Shown: positions 18,713 to 27,883, numbered from the stretch's first letter. The stretch is 64,000 bases of DNA from UBA6244 sp963676875 (GCA_963676875.1 OY781436.1:992001-1056000); one strand, 5' to 3'. Notes: generated by a model from the sequence alone, not told the origin. A program made the numbers and translations.

Positions 18713-20359
18713 TTATTTAAGTTCTAAGTTCACGGGGTTGAGTGCCCTGATGGTTCCATCGGGTCCCTGTGATTGGATATTTTCAAAGAAGAATTTTTGC
18801 TTCGACTTACCATTTTTTATCAAGTTAACCACTTCAGGGGTGAATTGGTTACCACGAATATTTTTGGGAATAAAGTCGCCGTTGATAATGGTAGCAAAGG
18901 TGTATGAAGTTACGATGAAATACAAATCGAAGTTAAAGTCTTCCATGTTGGGGATAATGGCTCCGGATGCAAGAAGCACGTTTTTATCGATGGAACCACC
19001 TGTTTGTCCGGCGATTTCAGCGATTGGGTCAGGAACACGTTTTACACGAAATTCGGACGAACCCAATTGTAGTACCTTACCATCGAGTTCAGCTGTAGCA
19101 CTAACGGTGGCAATGCTTTTACCGGCAGGTTTTTTATCGATACGCACAATCCAATCATTGGATTTGGGATCCTTTTTCAATATACCGGTACTAATGACGG
19201 GACGAATTTTATCCTGTGGCAAACCGGGAGAAGAAATGGAAACAGGGTTATCCACACCAATGTAGAACACATTCATTTTCAACGGAGCTACAGTAAGTGC
19301 AGGAGGGGCTACAATATATTCTTCATTAAAGTGGTAGGTTTTAATAATTCCAGTTCCAGGCTCTCTCATCATGATTTCACCTGCGAATTTTTGCACCCCT
19401 TCCGCATTGGTGGGGAATTCAAGCTTAATAACTCCATCCTCCCCTTTTATAATTTTGGCGCGACTTCTGTTAGCATCTGTAAGCGCATCCGTTCCTTGAA
19501 GCACACGACTTTCTAAAGCCGTTTTTGAGTCGTAAGCAGCAACAAGCACTTCAGCTTCATATTTTTGCCCTTTAAATACATAGGTGCTTTTAGGGATTAC
19601 TTTTGCGTCTACGTTATCAAATTTAAAGTCCTTTTCACTCACCTGAGCATACAGGTAGTTCAAAGAGTTAAATTGCGCAGAGCGTACCTCGGCAATAATT
19701 TTGTTGACGATGGTAATGTCAGCGGCCAGGATGGTATGAAAGAAGTTATGCACTTCCCAATCCTGTTGCTGACCATCAGCATTTCGGTAAACACCATCTG
19801 TTCTCAGACCAATTTTATCAGAATTTTCGGGCAAATCCATGGCACCGAGCACCACATCACGAAACTCCTTCATTTTAGCGGATAGTACATACGCTTCACC
19901 ATTTTTGGAACCCACCATATACCGCGTAGTTTCGTTGTATTTATCTTTGGTAGGAACAGCTTTAAGGTCCAAGGACTTTTTAGCTACTCCATTGATAATG
20001 GTATCACGATAGTACAAATCCACAATTTCTACCGAATCCTTTCGCTCGGATTCCTTCACCAAGTCGAATTTGAGTTGTTCAAGATAAGCCAGAAACTTCT
20101 CAGCTTCTGCCTGTACTGTTTGGGCTTTCTCCCAATAGGGACCCACTTTGGTTTTATTCAAGTTATATTGCCCCTCGAATTTGGCATATGATTCAGCCAC
20201 TTTTGCCGCTACGCTTTCGTTGGTAGTTTCCATAGATTTGTTCACAATGAGGAACGCATCCAGAATTTCCTTAGAAACGTTAAGCGCCAGCAATGCCGTG
20301 AGTACCAAGTACATCATGGAAATCATTTTCTGCCGTGGGGTTTCTTTATATCCAGCCAT
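18713..20359 (-). CDS. gldM: Type IX secretion motor protein GldM (PorM)
   Basis: A 548-residue inner-membrane protein. The N-terminus MAGYKETPRQKMISMMYLV gives one membrane helix (about 13-34), followed by a long periplasmic part made of the helical D1 and beta D2-D4 domains. With GldL it forms the proton-driven motor that powers secretion and gliding. It is slightly longer than the Flavobacterium protein (about 513), in the range of Bacteroidia PorM. Confidence 0.95.
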   Translation of the reverse strand: MAGYKETPRQKMISMMYLVLTALLALNVSKEILDAFLIVNKSMETTNESVAAKVAESYAKFEGQYNLNKTKVGPYWEKAQTVQAEAEKFLAYLEQLKFDLVKESERKDSVEIVDLYYRDTIINGVAKKSLDLKAVPTKDKYNETTRYMVGSKNGEAYVLSAKMKEFRDVVLGAMDLPENSDKIGLRTDGVYRNADGQQQDWEVHNFFHTILAADITIVNKIIAEVRSAQFNSLNYLYAQVSEKDFKFDNVDAKVIPKSTYVFKGQKYEAEVLVAAYDSKTALESRVLQGTDALTDANRSRAKIIKGEDGVIKLEFPTNAEGVQKFAGEIMMREPGTGIIKTYHFNEEYIVAPPALTVAPLKMNVFYIGVDNPVSISSPGLPQDKIRPVISTGILKKDPKSNDWIVRIDKKPAGKSIATVSATAELDGKVLQLGSSEFRVKRVPDPIAEIAGQTGGSIDKNVLLASGAIIPNMEDFNFDLYFIVTSYTFATIINGDFIPKNIRGNQFTPEVVNLIKNGKSKQKFFFENIQSQGPDGTIRALNPVNLELK

Positions 20360-20411
20360 TTTTAATTATTTTTTTATGGAAAAATCCGTTAATACACACG
20401 TTGATTTGGTG

Positions 20412-21413
20412 TTAACCGTTCATGTTCATGGCAGAAAGCATGTTGCCATAAACCTTATTAAGTGAACTCATACGTTGTGTCAGGGTTTCCATCTGACCGG
20501 AGAATTCGGCGGTTGATGAGGCTGATTGCTCAAGCTGAGTGAGGAAATCGCTCATGGTACCTTGTAATTTCTCAGAAGATTCGAGTGCCTTGTTGCTACC
20601 TTGCAATTGAATTTCGTAGATGGCATTCAGTGCAGACAGGTTTTCAGCAATTTTTCTGAGTTGTTCGTTGTATGCACCGCCTTCGAGGGCTGTGAAGTCG
20701 AGGGCAGAAACTGATTTCGCCAGCAGGTCGGCAGATTTTTCGTAACTGTCGGCCAAACTTTGAGCTGATTCAGTAGCAGCTTTAACTGTACCTGCAAATA
20801 CTTCGGTAGTAACGGCATCGCGTTTCATGGTGTCGGCCACTTCTTCGTAAGCGCCGGCAAGTATGGATGCACCATCACTTACTTTTTTCACGTTGTTGGC
20901 GTATTCACCGGCTGCTTCCACGTCTTTGTCGATTACCAAACCCAGCTGCTGGGCAGAACCGGAAGCCGACTTCATGTTTTTGTAGAATTCTTCAGAAACT
21001 ACTGATGCTTCGGTAAAGGTATTCAGTTTGGTTGCATTATCAGAAAGTTTTTCCATACCCTGCCCGAGTCTGTCGATGGCCTTTTGATCTATTTGAGCCT
21101 TTTCCAACATTTCATTCAAACGTTCGGCGGGAGATTTGCTTTTGGAAAGTTCCTTATCTTTTACACTGCCATACATACCGGCCAATTCGGGATAAACGAG
21201 GCTCCAGTCTGGTTCGATAAATGGGGGTTCAAAGGCAGAGAGAAAGAATATGAGCGCTTCGGTACCCAGCCCTATAATCAGCATTTCATCGGCACCTTCG
21301 TAGTGATTAATTTTAAACAATGCGCCAATCAATACGACGGTTGCACCCCAGCCGTATACGAAACTCATCACTCTTTTATACTTCCTTGATTTTACAAAAC
21401 TAAATAAGCCCAT
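20412..21413 (-). CDS. gldL: Type IX secretion motor protein GldL (PorL)
   Basis: A 333-residue inner-membrane protein with two helices (about 18-36 and 44-60) containing the KINHYEGADEMLIIGLGTEALIF region; a Glu in the second helix is the proposed proton-carrying residue in the family. The long C-terminal cytoplasmic half is coiled-coil-like, with repeated Ala/Ser/Glu heptads. It pairs with GldM, encoded 52 bp downstream. Confidence 0.95.
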   Translation of the reverse strand: MGLFSFVKSRKYKRVMSFVYGWGATVVLIGALFKINHYEGADEMLIIGLGTEALIFFLSAFEPPFIEPDWSLVYPELAGMYGSVKDKELSKSKSPAERLNEMLEKAQIDQKAIDRLGQGMEKLSDNATKLNTFTEASVVSEEFYKNMKSASGSAQQLGLVIDKDVEAAGEYANNVKKVSDGASILAGAYEEVADTMKRDAVTTEVFAGTVKAATESAQSLADSYEKSADLLAKSVSALDFTALEGGAYNEQLRKIAENLSALNAIYEIQLQGSNKALESSEKLQGTMSDFLTQLEQSASSTAEFSGQMETLTQRMSSLNKVYGNMLSAMNMNG

Positions 21414-21452
21414 GACTTTTTTCTTTTAAATGTTGGATTTGTGGTTGAACTG

Positions 21453-22823
21453 TTAATTATAAATTCTTGATGCTTTATTTGGGTTGTCTCCTTTGTTTCT
21501 TCCTAGGTAAGGTTGAATGGTGCGGAATCCGATGTAGGATTTTGAGGTATCCTGATATTCAAACGCACGGGTTGTTACCTCCAGATAGTAGGCAATATCT
21601 TTCCACGAGCCACCTCTGATTACTTTACGTTTCATCACGGCAGGATCGTCTTCTTTTGCATTGTAGGTATAATTGGGGTTCATGTCCCAGGTAAAGTTGT
21701 AGGATGAAGGATCGTAAGCACTGTTGGTCCATTCGGCTACGTTACCTGCCATATCATACAATCCCCAATCGTTGGGAGGAAAGTGAGCAGCAATAACGGT
21801 ACGCAAACCTCCATCACCTATATAGTTACCCCTTTCGGGTTTAAAGTTGGCCAGGAAACAACCTTTTTCGTTACGAGTATATGGACCTCCCCATGGGTAG
21901 GGGTTAAGTGCATAACCACCACGGGCAGCCCATTCCCATTCGGCTTCGGTTGGAAGACGAAATTCGGCCAGAGCCACTTCACCTTTTTTTGCACGTAAGT
22001 GTGAGTTGAGGTATTCTGTTCTCCAAACACAGAAAGCGCGGGCCTGTTTCCAGTTGACGCCAACCACGGGATAGTTATCATACGCCGGATGCCAGAAATA
22101 TTTCTCGGTCATGGGATCGTTGAAAGAGTAGGTGTAATCGTGAATCCAAGCAAGGGTATCGGGATAAACGGCAATGGTTTCTTTACGTACATATACCGAA
22201 CGGTCGCGCAAACCCTGAGGACGGTTAGCCAAACCGGCGTTGCGGAAATCGGCATCTTCAGAGAAATCCTTCTTTGCAGCAGCATGCAAGTCAACCCAGT
22301 AGTATTCGTACATAAGCTTACGGGTATCTATTTCTTTACGACGGAAAAAACGTTCGTGCTCCGGAAGGTACATTTCTTCGAGCACGTCACGTACATCCTG
22401 ATCTTCGCTATTCCATTCGATGTCGGTCTTCCAGTTGAGGTATGGAGGATCATAAACTTCACCGGTTTTTTCGTTTTCTTCAATCAGGTATTCTTCGGGA
22501 CGTACATCACCCAGCATGGTGCGGGCAATGGAGTCGCGTACCCAATTGACGAACATACGATACTTATCGTTGGTGATTTCTGTTTCGTCCATATAGAAAG
22601 CAGAGACGGAAATGGTTTTTGGTTGTATCAAATTACTGTGAGTCAGGTCTTCTTCGCCTGCACCCATGGTGTAGCTACCTTGCGGGACAAACACCATTCC
22701 ATAGGGATCAGGTTGATAAAACGGTTTGGAATTTTTACGGGTTCCAACTAGTTCGCCGTTTCCTGAGTTGCTGCAACTACCCAGTAATACAATAGCCAAC
22801 AGGTATAAAATCAGTCGTTTCAT
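21453..22823 (-). CDS. gldK: Type IX secretion lipoprotein GldK (PorK)
   Basis: A 456-residue lipoprotein with lipobox LLGSC near residue 17. Most of the protein is a formylglycine-generating-enzyme-like (sulfatase-modifying) fold with FRLPTEAEWEWAARGG, WGLYDMAGNVAEW and VIRGGSWKDIAYY. In PorK the fold is structural and forms the outer-membrane ring with PorN. First of the K-L-M-N genes, with a 113-bp gap from porP. Confidence 0.95.
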   Translation of the reverse strand: MKRLILYLLAIVLLGSCSNSGNGELVGTRKNSKPFYQPDPYGMVFVPQGSYTMGAGEEDLTHSNLIQPKTISVSAFYMDETEITNDKYRMFVNWVRDSIARTMLGDVRPEEYLIEENEKTGEVYDPPYLNWKTDIEWNSEDQDVRDVLEEMYLPEHERFFRRKEIDTRKLMYEYYWVDLHAAAKKDFSEDADFRNAGLANRPQGLRDRSVYVRKETIAVYPDTLAWIHDYTYSFNDPMTEKYFWHPAYDNYPVVGVNWKQARAFCVWRTEYLNSHLRAKKGEVALAEFRLPTEAEWEWAARGGYALNPYPWGGPYTRNEKGCFLANFKPERGNYIGDGGLRTVIAAHFPPNDWGLYDMAGNVAEWTNSAYDPSSYNFTWDMNPNYTYNAKEDDPAVMKRKVIRGGSWKDIAYYLEVTTRAFEYQDTSKSYIGFRTIQPYLGRNKGDNPNKASRIYN

Positions 22824-22936
22824 TATTAGAATTTTGATTTATTGCGATTTTCCTTTTTTCTTTTTCTTTTCAGGTGGCCAAAAGTAGAAAAATTACTTCA
22901 TTATTTCACACTTGACCCAAATTTTTGCATCCACAT

Positions 22937-23896
22937 TTACAAATATCTTGTGTTTTTATAGCTGGTATTCGATTTATCACCTATTATTTTAAAACAATAA
23001 CTTAAACTAACTTCATGACTTCCAGGCACTCCCAGACTCATGGTATTTATATCGTAGGAGTACCCGATTCCAAAATCTTTGAAGCGCATTCCTATCAACA
23101 CGCCAACGGATTCCTGAAAACGATAATTTAGTCCTCCCCAGAACTTTGCATTGTAATTAACGATGGCACCTAAATTATATTGTGTAGAGACCAAATCGCT
23201 TTGAATGAGGAATGAAGGTTGAATTTCAAAACGCTGATCGCCGGGCATGAAAAAGTTATATCCGCCGGTGATATAAAAGGTGCGATCAGTAGAAATTTGT
23301 CCATCTCCTTCGGCAGACAATTTGATAAAGGTGGATTTTATCAGGTTGGTTACCGACAGACCAAGATAATAATTGTCTGCTGACTTAAAATACAAACCTG
23401 CATTGGCATCAAAGCGCATATCGCCCTGAGAGCTTTTCAGTATTACGGGGTCGCCGTCGTCCACATATCTATACTTACTTCCGTCGATGGTTCTGTTTTT
23501 AAGGTCGATCCCAACACCAATGCCCAGAGTTCCAAAAGACAGTTCCGCATGATATGAGTATCCCAATACCACACTGATATCGCTCCAATTATACGTAGCT
23601 TTATCCTGAATAATGGCTCCACCAAAGCCGCCATGCAAAAATTTCATTGGCGTATCGGCTGTAATGAGATAATCTTCAGGAGCGGCATTTTCACCGTTTT
23701 CGTAATCCTTAAAACCGGCCCATTGCTGCCGTGAAATTCCATTGATGCAAATCCCCTCGCGCATACCTGCATAGGCGGGATTGTACAACATCGTAGCACC
23801 GCGGTAATGTGTAAACTGCGGTGCTTGTTGCGCCTGCAAGCCTAGTGTAGCAAGCAAAAGCACAAAAATAGATATGTGGGTAAATCGTTGTTTCAA
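22937..23896 (-). CDS. porP: PorP/SprF family type IX secretion membrane protein
   Basis: About 319 residues from a proposed TTG start at 23896, which places a good signal peptide (FVLLLATLGLQAQQ) at the N-terminus. The frame is open to an ATG at 24013, but that extension lacks signal-peptide features and overlaps the neighbouring stop codon. The mature part begins QQAPQFTHYRGATMLYNPAYAG, the PorP/SprF hallmark, and continues as a beta-barrel. In this family the protein binds cargo or PorE/PorK components at the outer membrane. Position upstream of porK is canonical. Confidence 0.88.
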   Translation of the reverse strand: MKQRFTHISIFVLLLATLGLQAQQAPQFTHYRGATMLYNPAYAGMREGICINGISRQQWAGFKDYENGENAAPEDYLITADTPMKFLHGGFGGAIIQDKATYNWSDISVVLGYSYHAELSFGTLGIGVGIDLKNRTIDGSKYRYVDDGDPVILKSSQGDMRFDANAGLYFKSADNYYLGLSVTNLIKSTFIKLSAEGDGQISTDRTFYITGGYNFFMPGDQRFEIQPSFLIQSDLVSTQYNLGAIVNYNAKFWGGLNYRFQESVGVLIGMRFKDFGIGYSYDINTMSLGVPGSHEVSLSYCFKIIGDKSNTSYKNTRYL

Positions 23897-24012
23897 GTTA
23901 CTTATTAATGAACTGCTAAAGTATAAATTTTCCTTGTAATAACTCCTGACTACCACGAATTGTTGCCCTAATGACAGCCTTTTTACGAAAACGGTTGCAA
24001 AACTTATGGGCA

Positions 24013-24588
24013 TTATATGGGTCGAGTTATTTTAAAGTTACTAATCTGCTGATACATAGGCCCGGTAGAAAGCAGTTTGCTTTGGTAAAGAAAGGCTTCA
24101 CGAATGTTAATTGATTGTTGAAAACTAAACCGAAATTCATCCACCACCTTTTGGAAGTATTTTTTGTTTTCAAGAGATTTTATCCTACCCAAAGACAGGT
24201 GTGGCACAAAATTTTGACGGTCTTTGAGAAATCCTCCCTCATGCAGTTCGTTGATGACAGCATGACCCAATTGAGCCAAAGGTTCAGGATTGGAAGTGCC
24301 AAGCCAGATGACTTTGGGCTGATAAGAGCTTCCGAAAATTCCCAGATGATCCAGATGCACTTCGAAGGGTGCGAATTGGGAGAACACCTTATATAATATG
24401 GAGTTAATGTGTGGAATACTTTCGTTGGGTGTAGCACCGAGAAACTTGAGGGTAATATGCATGACCGACGGCTCCACCCAGGTGATGCGGTTGAGCGCCA
24501 GCTTACGTCGGAATTCAAGGTATTTTGAAACAAACTCCTGATCCGGAACAACTTTTACGGCAACGAATAATCTTTTCATAAAAAACAC
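24013..24588 (-). CDS. thpR: RNA 2',3'-cyclic phosphodiesterase (ThpR/LigT family)
   Basis: A 191-residue 2H phosphoesterase with the two catalytic HxT/SxG-type motifs H44-ITLKFLG and H130-LSLGRIK. It hydrolyses or ligates 2',3'-cyclic phosphate RNA ends. Two ATGs (MFF and MKRLF) are possible starts. The last base of its stop overlaps the first base of the upstream-extended porP frame. Confidence 0.9.
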   Translation of the reverse strand: MFFMKRLFVAVKVVPDQEFVSKYLEFRRKLALNRITWVEPSVMHITLKFLGATPNESIPHINSILYKVFSQFAPFEVHLDHLGIFGSSYQPKVIWLGTSNPEPLAQLGHAVINELHEGGFLKDRQNFVPHLSLGRIKSLENKKYFQKVVDEFRFSFQQSINIREAFLYQSKLLSTGPMYQQISNFKITRPI

Positions 24589-24662
24589 GACAAAAGTAGG
24601 AAGATATTTACAAAAAACTATTACATTTGCAGCCTCAAATCTGAGAACAGTTCATACAAGTA

Positions 24663-24736
24663 GGGGGATTAGCTCAGTTGGCTAGAGCGTTTGACTGGCA
24701 GTCAAAAGGTCAGCGGTTCGATTCCGCTATTCTCCA
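24663..24736 (+). tRNA. tRNA-Ala (anticodon GGC)
   Basis: A cloverleaf can be drawn: acceptor GGGGGAT with ATTCTCC (two G-U pairs), D-arm GCTCAGTTGGCTAGAGC, anticodon stem TTTGA/TCAAA around loop CTGGCAG with anticodon GGC, T-arm with GGTTCGATTCC. Discriminator base is A; CC follows. It marks the left edge of the accessory island, and its 3' half is imperfectly repeated at 48,171. Confidence 0.95.
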
Positions 24737-24741
24737 CCTTC

Positions 24742-24778
24742 GCCCCCCTTCGTGCTTTTTCAAAGCACGAAGGGGGGC
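24742..24778. other. Perfect 17-bp hairpin directly after tRNA-Ala
   Basis: GCCCCCCTTCGTGCTTT and its exact reverse complement are separated by three bases. No T-run follows, so it is not a standard intrinsic terminator; it may still end or process the tRNA transcript. Confidence 0.8.
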
Positions 24779-24852
24779 TCATAACCAAAACCTCAAATCA
24801 AAACTATTATTAGTCGGGCTACGGCGGACTCGGTCCACAAACCTTAAGAATA

Positions 24853-25089
24853 ATGTGGTACGTTTACATACTTAAGTGCAATAATAATACTATTTATACT
24901 GGTTGTACAGGCAATCTTGCGAACAGATTGGAAAGACATAAAAAAGGGCAGGTTCATTACACCAGTGATAAACTTCCAATTGAACTCGTTACTTACGTGG
25001 TATTTAATGATAAATACAAGGCATATAAATTTGAAAAATATCTTAAGTCAGGCTCAGGAATTGCATTCAGGAATAAAAGGCTGATTTGA
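24853..25089 (+). CDS. GIY-YIG nuclease-domain protein
   Basis: A 78-residue stand-alone GIY-YIG domain: MWYVYILKCNNNTIYTGCTGNLANRLERHKKG gives the two Tyr motifs and the catalytic Arg, and a Glu lies in FEKYLKSGSG. Small proteins of this type (UPF0213-like) are common in Bacteroidota; their substrate is unknown. It lies between the tRNA and the duplicated terminator, so it could have arrived with the island. Confidence 0.85.
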   Translation: MWYVYILKCNNNTIYTGCTGNLANRLERHKKGQVHYTSDKLPIELVTYVVFNDKYKAYKFEKYLKSGSGIAFRNKRLI

Positions 25090-25123
25090 GTTTTTAATTA
25101 AATAATCTACTATTAACCGCAAT

Positions 25124-25160
25124 AATCAAGGCTTTACAGAAATATGAAGCCTTTTTTTTG
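25124..25160. terminator. Terminator-like hairpin, left copy of a flanking direct repeat
   Basis: AAGGCTTTAC...ATGAAGCCTT with a T-run. The sequence aatcaaggctttacagaa recurs with few changes at 48,217, outside the right end of the array, so the pair brackets the island. Confidence 0.6.
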
Positions 25161-25285
25161 TCTGGAGTGCCTTTCCGGAGTACCCTTTTTGCAATCATTT
25201 TCGGTTTTATAAGTATGTAAACCAACTTTGTAAAGATAAGTGTTCCTTTCACTGTTTATTGACCAAAAAAAAGTTGGGGATTCTG

Positions 25286-25307
25286 TTTTTGTCAACATTG
25301 ACAAAAA
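25286..25307. repeat. Palindrome with TTGTCAA/TTGACAA arms, left
   Basis: Ten-base perfect arms separated by two bases. A related palindrome is found near the right end of the island (48,103-48,118). Possible recombinase or regulator site. Confidence 0.5.
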
Positions 25308-25749
25308 TAGATATCCATAGAAATGGTTCGATTGTGTATTCACCAGTTAAAGTATTCTACATCAACAGCGTAGTGCCAACTTCAATTTATAGTTGGTATA
25401 ACATATCTTCGAAACCCTCTTGGTCACAACAAAGAAGTAGAAATCATTGTTCACCATCCATACTTTTACTAATTGCTTTATCTATACTGTTTATAAATTG
25501 GCACCGGTGTTAATGCGCTTTATGTTTTGTATTACATTTAGGGCTGCATTACTCAATAAGTAATGATTGATCCAGACAGAAACTAATATTCACATTCATA
25601 ACCTGTTACCATTGAGTATTGGGACTTTGCGGGCGGAGCTTTGAGCATTGGAGAAGGGGTATCTACTACTGCGTTTTAAAAGTTAATCGAGTATTAAGGA
25701 GCAATCATAAGCATATTAATTAAAAACCTTAGGCTAACCAATAATAAAC

Positions 25750-26904
25750 TTGAACACGCTAAAGAACATAAAATTATCTTATGATACCCATAGAGGGAAT
25801 AATGTTGTATTGGTCAGTTTTAAATATGATAAAGATTTATTGAAAGAATTAAAAGGGATTGGAGGTGCAAAGTGGAGTCAAACAAAGAAGACTTGGTATT
25901 TTATTGAAAGTGACTTCAATTTATCTCAGTTTTTACATGTGTTTAAATCTAAATCATATGTTAATTATTCTGACTTGAAAACAATAAGTAAAGCCAAGAC
26001 TGATAAGCAAGAACCAAGAAAGAAGGATAAACAGACTATACCAAATGCATATTACGATTTGCTGGATCAAAAAAGGTATAGTGAAAGCACCAAGGCAACT
26101 TACATTAACTATTTTGGGGACTATGTCAGGTACTTTAAAGGAAGATCCTTAGAGGAAATACCGGTTGAAGAAATTAATGGATATATATTGGAGTTAATAC
26201 GCAACAAAAAGATATCTGCTAGTCAGCAAAACCAGCGAATTAATGCTATCAAGTTTTATTACGATAAGATTTTAGGACTGGAAAAACTATACATTAGTAT
26301 CGAGCGGCCACGAACAGCAAAAACTCTCCCAAAAGTAATTACCGAAGAAGAGGTTTCAAAAATGTTAGAATCAGCATCCACTCTTAAGAACAGGTTAATA
26401 ATAGCATTGATATACTCTGCCGGCTTACGAAGAGCTGAGTTATTAAATTTGCGAAAGGAAGATATTATTATTGATAAAAAGATGATATTTGTTAGGGGTG
26501 GTAAGGGTAAAAGAGATAGAACGACATTACTATCTGAATATGCCATGGAGATATACAAAATCTATTTGGAAAGATATAAACCAAATTATTGGGTTTTGGA
26601 AGGGCCTAACAGGAAGAAGTATTCGGCAACTAGTGTTGGAAACATTGTTAAAAGAACAGCAAAAATTGCCAGGGTTTCAATTGAGGTTACTCCACATATT
26701 CTGAGGCACTCTTTTGCTACTCACCTACTGGAACAAGGTGTTGACTTGCGATATATCCAAGAACTATTAGGGCACACCAGCAGTACAACAACAGAGATTT
26801 ATACACATGTTTCACAAAAATCGCTTGCAAATATAAAAAGCCCATTAGACCGAATTATCCATCATAACAAACAGGTTAATAGCGACTTGGGAAACTCGTC
26901 CTAA
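25750..26904 (+). CDS. Xer-like tyrosine recombinase at the head of the cassette array
   Basis: About 384 residues from a TTG start; no ATG occurs in frame before residue 205. An N-terminal domain (about 1-75, with GGAKWSQTKKTWYF) is followed by a SAM-like core-binding domain (about 100-185) and the catalytic domain with R227, K252, H316, R319, H342 and nucleophile Y351, all present. The C-terminus reads YTHVSQKSLANIKSPLDRI, close to the YTHV...SPLD ending of integron integrases. However, only about 60 residues separate the Lys hairpin from the HxxR box, so the extra segment that typifies IntI is missing. The gene runs in the same direction as the cassettes and ends 34 bp before the first cassette core. 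I infer that it inserts and excises these cassettes. Confidence 0.85.
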   Translation: MNTLKNIKLSYDTHRGNNVVLVSFKYDKDLLKELKGIGGAKWSQTKKTWYFIESDFNLSQFLHVFKSKSYVNYSDLKTISKAKTDKQEPRKKDKQTIPNAYYDLLDQKRYSESTKATYINYFGDYVRYFKGRSLEEIPVEEINGYILELIRNKKISASQQNQRINAIKFYYDKILGLEKLYISIERPRTAKTLPKVITEEEVSKMLESASTLKNRLIIALIYSAGLRRAELLNLRKEDIIIDKKMIFVRGGKGKRDRTTLLSEYAMEIYKIYLERYKPNYWVLEGPNRKKYSATSVGNIVKRTAKIARVSIEVTPHILRHSFATHLLEQGVDLRYIQELLGHTSSTTTEIYTHVSQKSLANIKSPLDRIIHHNKQVNSDLGNSS

Positions 26905-26948
26905 ATGGGATATAAAAACACAGTAACTTTACACAAACGTTGTAGTGC
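26905..26948 (+). other. attI-like junction
   Basis: Between the integrase stop and the first cassette lies a short region ending in AAAC-GTTGTAGTGC. These ten bases are the exact reverse complement of the start of the next attC-like site (27,746), so the first cassette begins at this GTT. By analogy this junction is the primary attachment site. Confidence 0.6.
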
Positions 26949-26959
26949 ATTAACCACAG

Positions 26960-27199
26960 ATGGAAACAAGCGAGGATAATAGAAAATTTGCAGCATATCT
27001 TGCAAGACAATTTTATTCAGGTAAAAAACCGATAAGATTGATTGAGGATGAATTTCCATATAGCGAGACTGATATGGATTTAAAGAATCTATTTCGCTTG
27101 ATTAAAAGGACTCCTAAAAGAAAAGGCATATTTAAAGTGTCACAAGAGAAATATGAGAGATATGTAGTTGGAGTTTACGAATTGATTGAAAAACTCTAA
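26960..27199 (+). CDS. Cassette 1 small hypothetical protein
   Basis: A 79-residue basic/acidic soluble protein with no recognised motif, beginning METSEDNRKFAAYLARQF. It begins 12 bp after the first cassette core and ends 2 bp before the next gene, so the two are read together. Real-gene status rests on tight packing within the cassette and lack of a competing frame. Confidence 0.65.
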   Translation: METSEDNRKFAAYLARQFYSGKKPIRLIEDEFPYSETDMDLKNLFRLIKRTPKRKGIFKVSQEKYERYVVGVYELIEKL

Positions 27200-27201
27200 A
27201 A

Positions 27202-27744
27202 ATGAGAATATTAGTATTATTTATTGCAATCGGATTTTGGAGTTCTTTAGTCAAAGCTCAGGTGATAAAAGGAAAACTGTTTGATTATGAAGGTAACGAG
27301 CCATATTCATATGTAAATGTAATTGCAGATTCAAAATTTGATTTTATAGCAAATAGAGCATTGGATTGGTGTATTTCTGACACAAATGGTGTTTTTTTGT
27401 TGGACAGTCTTGATACACAGGACAATATTCATCTGATTTTTCAATCTGTTAGTACAGAGGCTTTGATTATTGAGAATATACCTAACGATAATGATACATT
27501 GGATTTGGGAAACATTTATTTGTTTTTAGGTAGTTATCATTGGGACGGAGAATGTACTAAAAAATACTTATGGGGATTGATAAAATGGACAAAAGGTTGT
27601 TCCGGAGAGGTAACTGGTATTATTAAGCAAAACGTGGATAAAGATACTTTAGTGATTGATTATCCTAAAGGACATGAAATAAAGAAATTTAGGATTAGAG
27701 AAAAAGCTCTAATTATAGATTACGGTGATTTAAAAAACAAATAA
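27202..27744 (+). CDS. Cassette 1 secreted protein with carboxypeptidase-regulatory-like domain
   Basis: A 180-residue protein with a signal peptide (LVLFIAIGFWSSLVKAQ). The mature part starts VIKGKLFDYEGNEPYSYVNVIADS, resembling the CarboxypepD_reg beta-sandwich seen at the N-terminus of TonB-dependent receptors, and has two Cys in the DGECTKKY...KGCSG region. Function unknown; probably periplasmic or surface. The stop lies immediately before attC-like site 1. Confidence 0.7.
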   Translation: MRILVLFIAIGFWSSLVKAQVIKGKLFDYEGNEPYSYVNVIADSKFDFIANRALDWCISDTNGVFLLDSLDTQDNIHLIFQSVSTEALIIENIPNDNDTLDLGNIYLFLGSYHWDGECTKKYLWGLIKWTKGCSGEVTGIIKQNVDKDTLVIDYPKGHEIKKFRIREKALIIDYGDLKNK

Positions 27745-27745
27745 C

Positions 27746-27883
27746 GCACTACAACACGCGGTCATAAAACATTGCGCGGACAGTGCTAAATTTAAAGCAA
27801 ACAACATTTACTCAACGGCTGTGTACCGTGATACGAAAGCGCTCCGAAATGCGCAACGTTTCATACCGCCAACCGTTGGCAGC
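27746..27883 (+). repeat. attC-like site 1
   Basis: Left core GCACTACAAC (10/10 complement of the cassette start at 26,939); right core GTTGGCAGC. The arms acacgcggtcataaaacatt and its imperfect complement (caacgtttcataccgcc) can fold. The sequence is closely shared with site 8. Confidence 0.88.

Larger units (their letters stand above)
25090..25749. other. Gene-free left end of the island
   Basis: No convincing gene is seen. It holds a terminator-like hairpin at about 25,124-25,160 that is nearly identical to one at 48,217-48,253, and a palindrome at 25,286-25,307 (arms TTTTTGTCAA/TTGACAAAAA, spacer CA) that resembles one at 48,103-48,118. The rest presumably includes the integrase promoter, but no clear TAnnTTTG box was found. 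Confidence 0.6.

Noticed and set aside
25134..25343. 69-residue minus-strand frame at the island left end
   Set aside because: It runs through the terminator hairpin and palindrome and shows no domain.
25321..25345. Third copy of the tRNA T-arm (ggttcgattgtgtattcacc)
   Set aside because: Only a short stretch matches and the T-stem complement is lost; chance similarity cannot be excluded.
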